DNA of 50,009 bases from an uncultured Eubacteriales bacterium (GCA_902799465.1 CADCAS010000005.1:1-50009), one strand, 5' to 3'; positions 32,980 through 43,854 are shown, numbered from the stretch's first letter. Numbers and translations are program-made. The notes: a model not told the origin generated them from the sequence alone.

Positions 32980-33825
32980 ATGGCGGAGCAAATGCGCAAT
33001 CTGGGCATCATCTACGCGGACGAAAGCGGGCGGGGCTTGACGCATCCCTTCTTTGTGCTGATACTGAACGCCTTCAGGGAGGAGGCCCAGGAGAGGGGCT
33101 GCAACGTCACATTCATCAACCCGGTGCTCGAGGAGGGCGGCGACTATGCTCAACGCTGCCGCCAGTGCAACGTGGTCGGGGTGTGCATGGTGTGCGTGGA
33201 CTTTGACGCGCCGCAGTTCAAGGCGCTGGCGGAAAGCGGCATCCCCTGTGTGACCATCGACCACCTCTACAAGGGCATGCCGGCGGTGCTGTCGGACAAC
33301 GAGACGGGCGTGCAGAAGCTGGTGGAATACGCGGCGTCCAGGGGACACCGGCGCATCGCCTTCATCCACGGCCAGAACAACTCCATCGTCACCCGGACGC
33401 GCATCAGCCAGTTCCGCAACACCATGGGATACCAGGCGCTGCCCATCCCGGAGGGCTATGTGCGGGAGGGGCGATACGACGACATCGCGCTGACCCGCAG
33501 GCTGGTGAAGGAGCTGCTGCGGCTGCCGGAGCCTCCCACCTGTATCCTGCTGCCGGACGACATGGCCTATCTGGGCGCGCAGGAGGCGGCGCGGGAGCTG
33601 GGGCTGCGCATCCCGGAGGACATCTCCTTCGCGGGCTACGACGGCATACCGCTGACCCAGGCCTTGACGCCGCGGCTGACCACCATCCGCCAGAGCAGCG
33701 AGGTCATCGGCAGGAAGGCCGCCCAGCGCCTGATCGAGGTGATCGACTCGTCGGAGAAGTCCTCCCGCCGGGTGAGCATCTACCCCGTGGAGCTGATCGA
33801 AGGGGAGACCATCGCGGAGGTTTGA
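32980..33825 (+). CDS. LacI-type ligand-binding protein without HTH
   Basis: 281 residues consisting only of the periplasmic-binding-like sensor domain of LacI/GalR regulators. The N-terminus enters directly into strand 1 (RNLGIIYADESGRGL...HPFF). Family hallmarks follow: IPCVTIDH, VLSDNETGVQKLVEYAASRGHRRIAFIHG, CILLPDDMAYLGAQEAARELGLRIPEDISFAGYDGI, and TPRLTTIRQSSEVIGRKAAQRLI. The roughly 55-residue HTH with its hinge helix is missing, and no frame upstream supplies it. GGGGGAGG (32964-32971) precedes ATG 32980, so this looks like the true start. It may sense a sugar or nucleoside and act through a partner, or be a relic. Confidence 0.85.
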   Translation: MAEQMRNLGIIYADESGRGLTHPFFVLILNAFREEAQERGCNVTFINPVLEEGGDYAQRCRQCNVVGVCMVCVDFDAPQFKALAESGIPCVTIDHLYKGMPAVLSDNETGVQKLVEYAASRGHRRIAFIHGQNNSIVTRTRISQFRNTMGYQALPIPEGYVREGRYDDIALTRRLVKELLRLPEPPTCILLPDDMAYLGAQEAARELGLRIPEDISFAGYDGIPLTQALTPRLTTIRQSSEVIGRKAAQRLIEVIDSSEKSSRRVSIYPVELIEGETIAEV

Positions 33826-33832
33826 GATAAGG

Positions 33833-33959
33833 CATTGGGCATTGGTCGGGGCACGGCGTGAGGGACGGCGTCTGACCGCGGCCTTTTAGTCAACAAGCGG
33901 AGAGTGGAGAGTACAATAGCAGCTGACGCTATTTAACTCTCCACTCTCCGCTTGTTGAC
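33833..33959. repeat. Heptad repeat element H8 with perfect 24-bp hairpin
   Basis: Two GGCATTG heptads at 33833-33846 precede a perfect 24-bp inverted repeat (33889-33912, 33936-33959) that contains GAGAGTG heptads. A nested AATAGC/GCTATT stem is in the loop. It may also terminate the flanking convergent genes. Confidence 0.7.
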
Positions 33960-34027
33960 AAATCCCTGTTTACCGACAGGACTGAATCAGCTGAGCCCTG
34001 AAAAAGCGTACCTACGATACGCCGCGG

Positions 34028-34687
34028 TCACCGACTCATCAGCACCAGCACCGCCACGCAGGTGATGACCACGAAGATGGAGGCGGCGGTGACGGGGAGG
34101 TTGAAGGCGCGGCCCTTGTGGCCCGACGCGGAGGGGGCCAGCAGGCCGGCGCGGCGCAGGGCGTCGGTGACGGGCTTGTAGATCAGCATGGTGATGCCGG
34201 CATTGAGGCCGCCCTTGACCAGGTTGAAGGGCAGGAAGGTGGGGATCAGCATCCCGGCCACCACCGAGCGGGGCACGTTCATGTACAGGGGCGTGATGAT
34301 GTAGTTCCAGGCCAGCATCAGCGCCGTCATCAGCAGCGTGCCCATGGCCAGGCCGAGGGCGGCGCTCTTGAGGGTGCGGTTGCGGTTGTAGATGATGGCG
34401 GCGGGCAGCACGAACGCCCCGGTGGACAGCACGTTCATCAGAAGCCCGATGGGGCCGGTGGTGGAGACGGTGACCATCTCGATCAGCGAAACCACCAGCG
34501 TGATGATCAGCGCCGGGGCCACGCCCAGCTGGAAGCCCGCGATGGCCACCACCACGTCCTTCAGGTCGTAGCTCAGAAAGCCCGCCACGTGGGGCAGCGG
34601 CCGGGTGATCAGCATGGCCACGTAGGCCATGGCGGCCAGCATGGCGGTGAGGGTCAGCTTGCGGGTGGAACGGTTGGCTTCTGTCAT
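34028..34687 (-). CDS. ribU: Riboflavin ECF transporter S component RibU
   Basis: 219 residues, very hydrophobic, with about six membrane segments. It is the substrate-binding S subunit of an energy-coupling-factor transporter for riboflavin; the shared EcfAAT module is encoded elsewhere. LTAMLAAMAYVAMLITRP and FLSYDLKDVVVAIAGFQLG fit RibU (the YDxKD element recurs in this family). MLIPTFLPFNLVKGGLNAGI is in the middle. AAGGAGG lies 8 bases before ATG 34687. An FMN riboswitch and terminator in the leader confirm the assignment. The gene is monocistronic. Confidence 0.93.
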   Translation of the reverse strand: MTEANRSTRKLTLTAMLAAMAYVAMLITRPLPHVAGFLSYDLKDVVVAIAGFQLGVAPALIITLVVSLIEMVTVSTTGPIGLLMNVLSTGAFVLPAAIIYNRNRTLKSAALGLAMGTLLMTALMLAWNYIITPLYMNVPRSVVAGMLIPTFLPFNLVKGGLNAGITMLIYKPVTDALRRAGLLAPSASGHKGRAFNLPVTAASIFVVITCVAVLVLMSR

Positions 34688-34722
34688 GGGAAATACCTCC
34701 TTGAATTGCGCTGTCCGCCCGC

Positions 34723-34759
34723 AAAAAAACACGCCCACGGGCCTATGTCCCGGGGCGTG
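34723..34759 (-). terminator. Riboswitch expression-platform terminator
   Basis: Stem CACGCCC...GGGCGTG with inner CGGG/CCCG and seven U residues (34723-34729), between the FMN aptamer and ribU. It should form when FMN is bound. Confidence 0.9.
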
Positions 34760-34782
34760 AAACATATTCAGACAGCATGTAT

Positions 34783-34890
34783 CTTCTTCCATCCTGACTC
34801 TACAGTCGGTACCGGAATCACACCGGTTCGTGCCGTTTACACGGCTCGCGGACTTTACCGCCGGTCGGGAATTTCACCCAGCCCCGAAGA
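34783..34890 (-). promoter_or_regulatory. FMN riboswitch (RFN element)
   Basis: On the minus strand the RFN-conserved blocks are all present: GGGGCTGGGTGAAATTCCCG, ACCGGCGGTAAAGTCCGCGA, CCGGTGTGATTCCGGTACCG and ACTGTAGAGTCAGGATGGAA. It binds FMN and turns off ribU when flavin is plentiful. Confidence 0.97.
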
Positions 34891-34900
34891 TCACAATACA

Positions 34901-34929
34901 GTTATAGCGCATTATCCCCATCGTGTCAA
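34901..34929 (-). promoter_or_regulatory. Promoter of the FMN riboswitch-ribU unit
   Basis: Minus-strand TTGACA (34924-34929), 17 bases, TATAAC (34901-34906). Confidence 0.85.
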
Positions 34930-34958
34930 TAGGTTGAATGTTAATTTTGCCGCCCGCG

Positions 34959-34987
34959 TTGACAGGTTCACATTGGGACGGTAGAAT
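34959..34987 (+). promoter_or_regulatory. Promoter of the EamA transporter gene
   Basis: TTGACA (34959-34964), 17 bases, TAGAAT (34982-34987). It is divergent from the ribU promoter. Confidence 0.75.
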
Positions 34988-35012
34988 TTTAAGTTGGCAG
35001 CGGGAGCCCGTA

Positions 35013-35054
35013 GGGGAATGGAGAATGGAAAATGGAGAATGGAGAATGGAGAAT
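35013..35054 (+). repeat. Heptad repeat array H9
   Basis: Tandem GGAGAAT/GGAAAAT units (about six) inside the leader of the transporter gene. No inverted partner array was found nearby. Confidence 0.65.
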
Positions 35055-35134
35055 GCCTGCGGAACTCGCTGAATAAGGCGGTAAACAAGCGGAACAACGC
35101 CGTCATTATCCATTGAATAAGAAGGATCATACAC

Positions 35135-35968
35135 ATGAAAGACAATCACATCGGCGCGATACAGGTGGCGCTGGGGGCGATCTTCTGGAGCTTTGCGGGA
35201 GTGCTGGGGAAGTGGCTGCCCTGGAACGCGCTGACCATCAACGGCGTGCGCTCGCTGGTGGCGGCGATCCTGATGGGCCTGTCCCGCCGCAGCTTCAAGA
35301 TGCGCATGAGCAAGGGCACGGTGCTGGGGGCGCTGGGGGTGATGCTGACCAGCATACTCTACATGGCGGCCATGAAGCTGACCACCTCCGCCAACGCCAT
35401 CGTGCTGCAATACGCCGCGCCCAGCTTCGTGATACTGTTCAGCTGGCTGTTCTACGGGCAGCGGCCCAGCCTCCGCAGCGTGATCACCGCGGCGCTGATC
35501 ATGGTGGGCGTGGTGCTGTGCTTCGCCGACAAGATGGGCGGCGGGAGGCTGATGGGCAACATATTGGCGATACTCTCCGCCGTCACCTTCGCGCTGGTGT
35601 TCTTCTGCGCCCGCATGCCCGACACCAACCCCGCCGAATACTCCTATCTGGGCCTGCTGCTCTGCGTGCCCTCGGCGCTGTTCGGCTTCTTCGACCCCGC
35701 CATGTCCGCCCAGCCCACCCAGTGGCTGGCCGCCGTGGGCCTGGGCGTCTGCCTCGCCGGCGGCTATTACTTCGTCTCCGCCGCCATGGGCAAGGTCTCC
35801 CCCATCTTCGCCGTGCTCCTCTCCAACCTGGAGCCCGTCCTGAACCCCATCTGGGTCGCCCTGTTCCTCCCCCAGCTCGGCGAGGTCCCCGGCGGCCTGG
35901 CCCTCATAGGCTCCATCATCGTCCTCGTCACCGCGGCGGTGTATTCGCTGACAGGAGATAAAGCATGA
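35135..35968 (+). CDS. DMT-superfamily (EamA) transporter
   Basis: 277 residues with ten predicted membrane segments arranged as two EamA repeats of five. The first repeat includes ALGAIFWSFAGVLGKWL and LYMAAMKLTTSANAIVLQYAAPSFV. The second includes ILAILSAVTFALVFFCARM and SPIFAVLLSNLEPVLNPIWVAL, with PEFVL-like Pro near the end of each. Members export or import small metabolites such as amino acids, but the substrate here cannot be told. An AGAAGGA site lies 9 bases upstream. It is monocistronic with its own promoter. Confidence 0.9.
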   Translation: MKDNHIGAIQVALGAIFWSFAGVLGKWLPWNALTINGVRSLVAAILMGLSRRSFKMRMSKGTVLGALGVMLTSILYMAAMKLTTSANAIVLQYAAPSFVILFSWLFYGQRPSLRSVITAALIMVGVVLCFADKMGGGRLMGNILAILSAVTFALVFFCARMPDTNPAEYSYLGLLLCVPSALFGFFDPAMSAQPTQWLAAVGLGVCLAGGYYFVSAAMGKVSPIFAVLLSNLEPVLNPIWVALFLPQLGEVPGGLALIGSIIVLVTAAVYSLTGDKA

Positions 35969-35976
35969 TATGACAC

Positions 35977-36013
35977 ATCCGCCTGACCCTTTGATCTATG
36001 GGGTCGGGCGGAT
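35977..36013 (+). terminator. Terminator-like hairpin after the EamA gene
   Basis: ATCCGCCTGACCC (35977-35989) pairs with GGGTCGGGCGGAT (36001-36013) with one mismatch. No U-run. Confidence 0.5.
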
Positions 36014-36040
36014 GGATTCGGTGTGATTAATGGCAAGGAA

Positions 36041-36087
36041 TGAAAGGAAAGGACCTGACGCGCTCAAATCTATGGCGCGGCAGGTCC
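36041..36087 (-). terminator. Terminator of rimO-pgsA
   Basis: Minus-strand stem GGACCTGCCGCGC/GCGCGTCAGGTCC (36075-36087, 36051-36063) followed by TTTCCTTTC. Confidence 0.75.
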
Positions 36088-36129
36088 GCTTTATATGCGC
36101 GGCAGCGATTTCCTCCGGGCGCTGCCCGG

Positions 36130-36684
36130 TTACATATCGCTGATGCAATCCCGGTTGCGCCAGATATAATCCGCCCCGCTGACGACGGTGAGGACCATGG
36201 CTATGTACATGAGGACGTTGGCGAAGACCGCGCCGCCGGGGCCGAGGGGCGGCTCGCCATCTGCGGCGGTGAGGAGCATCAGGGCGATGGTGGAGATCAT
36301 CTGAAACACAGTCTTGAGCTTGCCGAGGGGACCGGCGGCGATGATGCGGCCGTTTTCCACGGCGACGAGGCGGAAGCCGGAGACCAGGAACTCCCGGGCG
36401 AGCATGAGGATGCACACCCAGTCGGGCATGCGATGCTGTGCCGTCAGCACGATCATGGCGGACATCACCAGCAGTTTGTCGGCGATGGGGTCCATGAACT
36501 TGCCGAAGTTGGTCACCAGGTTGCGGGAGCGGGCGATGCGTCCGTCCAGCGTATCCGTGAGGCAGGCTGCCACGTAGATGGCCACGGCGGCCGCCTGACA
36601 GCCGAAGCCGGGGAGCCTGGCGAGCACCACGAAGAAGGGGATCATGCAGATGCGCAAAAGCGTCAGCTTGTTCGGAAGATTCAT
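36130..36684 (-). CDS. pgsA: PgsA, CDP-DAG-glycerol-3-phosphate phosphatidyltransferase
   Basis: 184 residues with about five or six membrane helices. It makes phosphatidylglycerol phosphate from CDP-diacylglycerol and glycerol-3-phosphate, the committed step to phosphatidylglycerol and cardiolipin. The CDP-alcohol phosphotransferase signature is complete: DTLDGRIARSRNLVTNFGKF followed by MDPIADK (about residues 44-70), supplying the four metal-binding Asp. Its ATG directly follows the rimO stop (TAA-ATG), so translation is coupled. rimO-pgsA adjacency is common in Bacillota. Confidence 0.96.
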   Translation of the reverse strand: MNLPNKLTLLRICMIPFFVVLARLPGFGCQAAAVAIYVAACLTDTLDGRIARSRNLVTNFGKFMDPIADKLLVMSAMIVLTAQHRMPDWVCILMLAREFLVSGFRLVAVENGRIIAAGPLGKLKTVFQMISTIALMLLTAADGEPPLGPGGAVFANVLMYIAMVLTVVSGADYIWRNRDCISDM

Positions 36685-38001
36685 TTACAGCACCTCGCCT
36701 TCCAGGTCATAGGCGTCCGCGCCGGTGAGCCTGACCCGCACGTATTCGCCGGGGGTCAGGTCGCGGTCCGTGGACAGCCAGATACAGCCGTCGCTCTCCG
36801 GGGCCTCGAGGAGGCTTCGGCCGTAGAAGCGGCCCTCCTCGTCGTCATAGCCGTCCACCAGCACCTCGCAGGTCTCGCCCACGCGGGCCTGGTTGGCCTC
36901 CATGGAGATGGACTGCTGGAGCATCATCAGGTCGTCCAGGCGGCGCTGCTTGACGTCCTCGTCGATCTGGTCGGGCATGACGGCGGCGGGGGTGCCCTCC
37001 TCGGCGGAGTAGGTGAACGCCCCGAGGCGGTCAAACCGCGCCCACTTCACGAAATCCAGCAGCGACTCAAACTGCGCCTCCGTCTCGCCGGGGAAGCCGA
37101 CGATCATGGTGGTGCGCAGGGTGATGCCCCGCTTCTTGCACTCGGCGATGCGGCTTCTGATCCAGTCCGCGGTGCCCCGGCGGTTCATGCGCCTGAGCAG
37201 GTCGTCGTCGATGTGCTGCAGCGGCAGGTCCAGATAGGGCGCGACCTTGGGCAGCCTCTGGATGGCGTCCAGCAGGCGGTCCTCGGTGGAGTCGGGATAG
37301 CAGTACAGCACCCGCACCCAGTGGACGCCCTCGATGGCGCTGACCGCCTCCAGCAGCTCCGGCAGCTGATAGTGCCCGTCGCCCAGGTCGCAGCCGTAGC
37401 GGGAGGTATCCTGGGCGATGAGCGTGAGCTCCGTGACGCCCTCGGACGCCAGCCTGCGGCACTCGGCCACGATGTCGTCGAAGGGACGGGAGCTGTAGCC
37501 GCCCCGGATCAGCGGGATGGCGCAGTAGGTGCAGCGGTTGTCGCAGCCGTCGGAGATCTTCACATAGGCGCTGTATCCCGGCGTGGTCAGCACCCGGGGC
37601 GTCTTCAGGAAGCGCGCGCCCTGGGCCGTGTAGCAGGGGCGGGCGTCGCCCTCGGCGGCCTCCATCATTTCAAACAGCCGCGCGTAGTCCGCCACGCCCA
37701 GTATGCCGTCGATCTCCGGGATCTCGCTCATCAGCGCCTCCGGATAGCGCTGGGCCAGACAGCCGGTGACAAACAGGCGCTTGGCCTTGCCCGCCTTCTT
37801 GTACTGGGCCATCTCGAAGATCGCGTCGATGGATTCCTCCTTCGCCGGCTCGATGAACCCGCAGGTGTTTACAAACAGCACGTCCGCCTCCGCGGGGTCC
37901 GCGACGATCTCAAACCCCTTTTCGCGCAGCATGCCCAGCATGTTCTCCGAGTCCACGCGGTTCTTCGCGCAGCCCAGAGAGACCATTCCTACCTTTTTCA
38001 T
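36685..38001 (-). CDS. rimO: RimO, ribosomal protein S12 methylthiotransferase
   Basis: 438 residues, standard for the family. It is a radical SAM enzyme with two iron-sulphur clusters that methylthiolates an Asp of ribosomal protein S12. The N-terminal cluster Cys are in SLGCAKNRVDSE, FVNTCGF and TGCLAQRY. The radical SAM motif is DGCDNRCTYCAIPLIRG at about residue 150. A C-terminal TRAM domain (about 370-438, CEVLVDGYDDEEGRFYGRS) follows. SLGCAKNRVDSE distinguishes RimO from MiaB. I start at ATG 38001 (AGAGG upstream); a TTG 24 bases earlier is possible. Confidence 0.97.
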   Translation of the reverse strand: MKKVGMVSLGCAKNRVDSENMLGMLREKGFEIVADPAEADVLFVNTCGFIEPAKEESIDAIFEMAQYKKAGKAKRLFVTGCLAQRYPEALMSEIPEIDGILGVADYARLFEMMEAAEGDARPCYTAQGARFLKTPRVLTTPGYSAYVKISDGCDNRCTYCAIPLIRGGYSSRPFDDIVAECRRLASEGVTELTLIAQDTSRYGCDLGDGHYQLPELLEAVSAIEGVHWVRVLYCYPDSTEDRLLDAIQRLPKVAPYLDLPLQHIDDDLLRRMNRRGTADWIRSRIAECKKRGITLRTTMIVGFPGETEAQFESLLDFVKWARFDRLGAFTYSAEEGTPAAVMPDQIDEDVKQRRLDDLMMLQQSISMEANQARVGETCEVLVDGYDDEEGRFYGRSLLEAPESDGCIWLSTDRDLTPGEYVRVRLTGADAYDLEGEVL

Positions 38002-38036
38002 GACATTTGCCTCTTTTGGTTTCAAACTCTGGGATT

Positions 38037-38065
38037 ATCATATACGATTTGCGGCGTTTGCGCAA
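38037..38065 (-). promoter_or_regulatory. Promoter of rimO-pgsA
   Basis: Minus-strand TTGCGC (38060-38065), 17 bases, TATGAT (38037-38042). Confidence 0.7.
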
Positions 38066-38084
38066 GGGGGCGCGGGTAAAATGG

Positions 38085-38113
38085 TTGATTGGCGGGGCGG
38101 TTTCGTGTATAAT
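38085..38113 (+). promoter_or_regulatory. Promoter of the VapBC-like pair
   Basis: TTGATT (38085-38090), 17 bases, TATAAT (38108-38113). Confidence 0.75.
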
Positions 38114-38153
38114 GGGGGTGGATATATGACAAGGGAATTCGGAGGTGAGCGAT

Positions 38154-38363
38154 ATGGCGGTTTCCGCGGAGATCATTGAGAAGCTGAACAAGCTGGACCT
38201 GTCGAACATGCGGGCGGCAGCGCAGTACATCGATTTTCTGCTGTACAATCAGACGGCGAAAAAGCGGGAGAACGGCATCGAATTCGGCTGCTGGGAAGGG
38301 CAGCTAAAGTATATCTCCGATCAATTTGACGAGCCCATCGACGATTTCGAGGAGTATATGTGA
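38154..38363 (+). CDS. Antitoxin-like protein of a PIN-domain pair
   Basis: 69 residues. No clear DNA-binding motif is evident; the N-terminal half is helical (SAEIIEKLNKLDLSNMRAAAQYIDFLLYNQ) as in DUF2281-type antitoxins. The C-terminal part is acidic and aromatic (QFDEPIDDFEEYM), typical of the segment that wraps the toxin's active site. GGAGG (38141-38145) lies 8 bases before ATG 38154; an upstream GTG overlaps that site. It is followed immediately by the PIN toxin, so it should be the cognate antitoxin. Confidence 0.82.
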   Translation: MAVSAEIIEKLNKLDLSNMRAAAQYIDFLLYNQTAKKRENGIEFGCWEGQLKYISDQFDEPIDDFEEYM

Positions 38364-38743
38364 TGGTCATCATTGATACGCATGTTCTGATTTGGCTGCT
38401 GTATGACCGCAACAAGCTCTCTGAAAGGGCGATGCGGACCATGCGGGAAGCGGAGGTATGCGTCAGCATCGCATCGCTGTGGGAGCTGTCGATCAAGAGG
38501 TCGAAGGGTATGATCGATCTGCCGCATTCGATCCCACAGATCGCCAACAGATGTCTGGAGATGGGCATAGAGATACTGGGCATCACGCCGGAGCACTGTC
38601 AGGGCATACAGAAGCTGCCCTTCTTTCACAAGGACCCCTTTGACAGGATGATCGTGGCGCAGGCCATTGAAGAAGAGATGGTGCTGATCACCTGTGACGA
38701 GAAGATACGGTTGGGTTATCCGATGGTGACTTGGCTGTGGTAA
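38363..38743 (+). CDS. PIN-domain ribonuclease toxin (VapC-like)
   Basis: 126 residues. A PIN nuclease that cleaves RNA when free of antitoxin. The acidic catalytic residues are visible: VIIDTHVLIWLLYD (first Asp, N-terminus), SIASLWELSIK (Glu, about residue 40), KDPFDRMIVAQA (Asp pair, about 90) and LITCDEKI (Asp, about 110). The DTHVLIW and DPFDR forms mark the COG3744 branch. ATG 38363 overlaps the antitoxin stop by one base (TGATG). The pair lies between the rimO-pgsA and ftsK units and ends in a strong hairpin. Confidence 0.92.
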   Translation: MVIIDTHVLIWLLYDRNKLSERAMRTMREAEVCVSIASLWELSIKRSKGMIDLPHSIPQIANRCLEMGIEILGITPEHCQGIQKLPFFHKDPFDRMIVAQAIEEEMVLITCDEKIRLGYPMVTWLW

Positions 38744-38747
38744 GGAC

Positions 38748-38780
38748 AAAGGACCGTGACGATTGCCGTCACGGTCCTTT
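38748..38780. terminator. Terminator after the PIN toxin
   Basis: Perfect 14-bp stem AAAGGACCGTGACG/CGTCACGGTCCTTT (38748-38761, 38767-38780) with a 5-base loop. Confidence 0.8.
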
Positions 38781-38880
38781 GCTTACCTTTCATTCCAGGG
38801 AGTCCGTCCGATAGATTGCGTCAATTGCGCCTGATCTTGCGTTTGTTTGAAATCGAACATATGTTTCGATTTGTGCTTGC

Positions 38881-41628
<2,748 letters not shown>

Positions 41629-41645
41629 GGATACCTCCTGGTTTC

Positions 41646-41784
41646 AGGGAACAGGGAAAAGGGAACAGGGAAAAGGGGTTACGGCACCATATACGATCGC
41701 CGTAGCCTCCGCCGCGTGAAGCCCTCGACAGAAAAGGACGGCATGCCGTCCCTCCCTGATGCCCATTGCCTGATGCCTAATGCC
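41646..41784. repeat. Heptad repeat element H10
   Basis: Left array GGGAACAGGGAAAAGGGAAC (41646-41678) and right inverted array of a different spelling (TGATGCCCATTGCCTGATGC, 41756-41784). The core has CGGCATGCCG and GCCTCCGCCGCG. The two ends obey the same period of seven although their sequences differ. Confidence 0.65.
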
Positions 41785-41789
41785 TCTCT

Positions 41790-42521
41790 TTAACCCCCGA
41801 TCAGCGTCTTCATCATGGCGCCGACTTTTAATATGTCGACCTGGTTGACCCAATGCATCAGCGTGGAGCCGCTGACGAGCTCATTGGCGAATTCGGGGGA
41901 GATGATCTGGGCGATGGCGGGCACCAGCACCACCAGCAGCACGCAGATGGCGGCGCCGCGCACCAGGCCCAGGACCCCGCCCACCAGCCAGTCCACGCCC
42001 CGCAGCAGCGGGAAGGAGATCACGTGGTCCAGCAGGTTGACCACCAGCATGGCCAGCACATAGAGGGCGATGAAGCAGAGTATGAACGCGCCAACGTTGA
42101 ACACCGCCTGCCAGATGGTTTGGTCCAGGTAGTCGGCCAGGGTGCTGATGCCCAGGTTCTGGAACACCTGGGAGCGCACGTTGGCCTCGAAGGCCTTGGA
42201 GATCACCGAGAGGGTGGGCGACACCGAGGCCAGGGCGTTCTGTATGGCCGCTTCGCCGCCGGAGATCACCTCGGCCACGGTGGTCATGGCGGCCGCGTGG
42301 CTGGAGAAGAAGGATTCCGGCTCCAGATACTGGTTCAATACGGCCATCAGCGTCTGGTTGGACAGCGCCAGCTGCGCCACCTGGGGGTAGAAGCGCTGTG
42401 CCCCCACCCAGGCGGCGATGAAGCCCGCCGTGCCCAGCAGCGAGGTGATGGAGCCGCGATACATGCCCGAGATCAGGTAGAACGCGAGCACCGCGAGGAT
42501 GACGACATCCAGTAGATTCAT
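41790..42521 (-). CDS. CvpA family membrane protein
   Basis: 243 residues. The N-terminus (NLLDVVILAVLAFYLISGMYRGSI) and the second membrane block (FILCFIALYVLAMLVVNLLD ... LLRGVDWLVGGVLGLVRGAAICVLLV) match the CvpA family, with about four membrane segments and a middle extracytoplasmic part of about 80 residues. CvpA is needed for colicin V production in E. coli, but its general role is a poorly defined envelope function. GGAGG lies 10 bases before the start. It is co-oriented with the DUF5711 gene 76 bases upstream and FtsK downstream, a neighbourhood suited to envelope or division work. Confidence 0.9.
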   Translation of the reverse strand: MNLLDVVILAVLAFYLISGMYRGSITSLLGTAGFIAAWVGAQRFYPQVAQLALSNQTLMAVLNQYLEPESFFSSHAAAMTTVAEVISGGEAAIQNALASVSPTLSVISKAFEANVRSQVFQNLGISTLADYLDQTIWQAVFNVGAFILCFIALYVLAMLVVNLLDHVISFPLLRGVDWLVGGVLGLVRGAAICVLLVVLVPAIAQIISPEFANELVSGSTLMHWVNQVDILKVGAMMKTLIGG

Positions 42522-42597
42522 GGTTTGGACCTCCGTGAAGATCGTTATGTGACCGTTGGGAACGGGACATTCCCATTATTCCCCAGTTGAACCCTTA

Positions 42598-43695
42598 TTA
42601 TGTCAGCTTCAGCAGATGGATCGTCCGCCCGTTGCCCAGCACGGCGTAGCCGTTGTCGGTGACGCCGTAGACCCTGTCGAAGGCCATGGGCAGCCGGTAG
42701 GCGCTGGCGGACAGCTTTCCCTGCTCGGCGATGCAGACGTAGCCGGCGGTGGAGAAGCCGTAGACCCGGTCGTTGCGGGCGATCAGCGACTGGCAGCCGA
42801 AGGGCATGCGCACCTGCTGGTCGAGGCTGGCGCGGATCATGCGCAGATCCCGCATGCCGTCGGACGAATCGTACTGATTCGACGGCACGAAGGCCATCAT
42901 CGGGTCGTCCATGGCGTCGTCCAGCGCGGCCATATACCAGCCGTACACCAGCCGCCGCCGGGACTTGTCCTCGTTGCCGGTGTAGTCGTAGACCTTGAGA
43001 TAGGTGTCGCCGGGACAGCAGAAGTAGGACGACTGGAACACCACGCCGTACATCAGCTGTTCGTTGTCGTGGATCATGCCCACCCGCTCTTTGCCGGGGC
43101 GGTAGGTATTGATGGTGCAGCTGGGAGCCGTGCCCGAGGAATCCAGGGTCATGACCCACAGCAGGGAGCCCTTTGAGAAGAATCCGTAGTCGATGACGGT
43201 CTGGCTGGTCAGCGTGATGCTGTTGACCTTTCGTCCGCCCTTTTCCATCAGTACAATCGTGCTGTCGTGCTCCGGTCCCAGCAGCACCGCGGTGTAGCGC
43301 TCGCCAATGCGGGCTGAGAGCACCTGCGCGTCCATGCCGCTGGAGAAGCTGGAGGTCCCGGTCTGGCCGTCGATCAGCGTGAGCTTCTCGCCGGTCCAGG
43401 CCGCCACGCCGTTATCCGTGGCGTGGAAGTCGGCGTCCTTGCCGATCAGGTAGGACCACTTCACCTTCGCTTCGGTGGTGACGGACGCGATGGACGCGCC
43501 GTCATAGTATATGAACCCGTCGTCCACCACCTCCAGCCGCTGATTGGCCGGGATCTCGATGGACTTGTAGTCGTACACGCTCTTGCGGGTGGCGCCGGTG
43601 ATGATCCGGGACCCGATCAGCGCGATGACGAGGGTAAAGATGACGATCAGCAGAGCGATTGCGCCGGGAATGCCTTGATCGCGCTTTCGTTCCAT
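42598..43695 (-). CDS. DUF5711-type membrane-anchored beta-propeller protein
   Basis: 365 residues. One N-terminal membrane anchor (about 10-30, GAIALLIVIFTLVIALIG) is followed by an outer domain of repeated beta-blade motifs: DDGFIYYDGASIAS, NGVAAWTGEKLTLID, RNDRVYGFSTAGYVCI, NGYAVLGNGRTIHLL. This fits the clostridial DUF5711 family, predicted as a beta-propeller of unknown role. ATG 43695 with GGAGGA 5 bases upstream fixes the start; longer frames run through promoter DNA. It is the first gene of the cvpA-ftsK group. Confidence 0.85.
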   Translation of the reverse strand: MERKRDQGIPGAIALLIVIFTLVIALIGSRIITGATRKSVYDYKSIEIPANQRLEVVDDGFIYYDGASIASVTTEAKVKWSYLIGKDADFHATDNGVAAWTGEKLTLIDGQTGTSSFSSGMDAQVLSARIGERYTAVLLGPEHDSTIVLMEKGGRKVNSITLTSQTVIDYGFFSKGSLLWVMTLDSSGTAPSCTINTYRPGKERVGMIHDNEQLMYGVVFQSSYFCCPGDTYLKVYDYTGNEDKSRRRLVYGWYMAALDDAMDDPMMAFVPSNQYDSSDGMRDLRMIRASLDQQVRMPFGCQSLIARNDRVYGFSTAGYVCIAEQGKLSASAYRLPMAFDRVYGVTDNGYAVLGNGRTIHLLKLT

Positions 43696-43804
43696 AGAGT
43701 CCTCCGTGGGAGATTTTCGGCAAATGGGGGACAGACCGCAACTTTTAACAGGCATTTTCACCCTGCCAAAAGACACCTGTCCCTTGTATGCCATACCAAT
43801 TCAT

Positions 43805-43833
43805 ATTATAATGGAACATATGGGTGGTTTCAA
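43805..43833 (-). promoter_or_regulatory. Promoter of DUF5711-cvpA
   Basis: Minus-strand TTGAAA (43828-43833), 17 bases, TATAAT (43805-43810). Confidence 0.75.
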
Positions 43834-43854
43834 CGAAACTGCTGTGACAAAAGC

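Noticed and set aside
36314..36577. Short plus-strand frames inside pgsA, rimO and cvpA
   Set aside because: They lie within well-supported genes in the opposite strand and show no motifs or ribosome sites.
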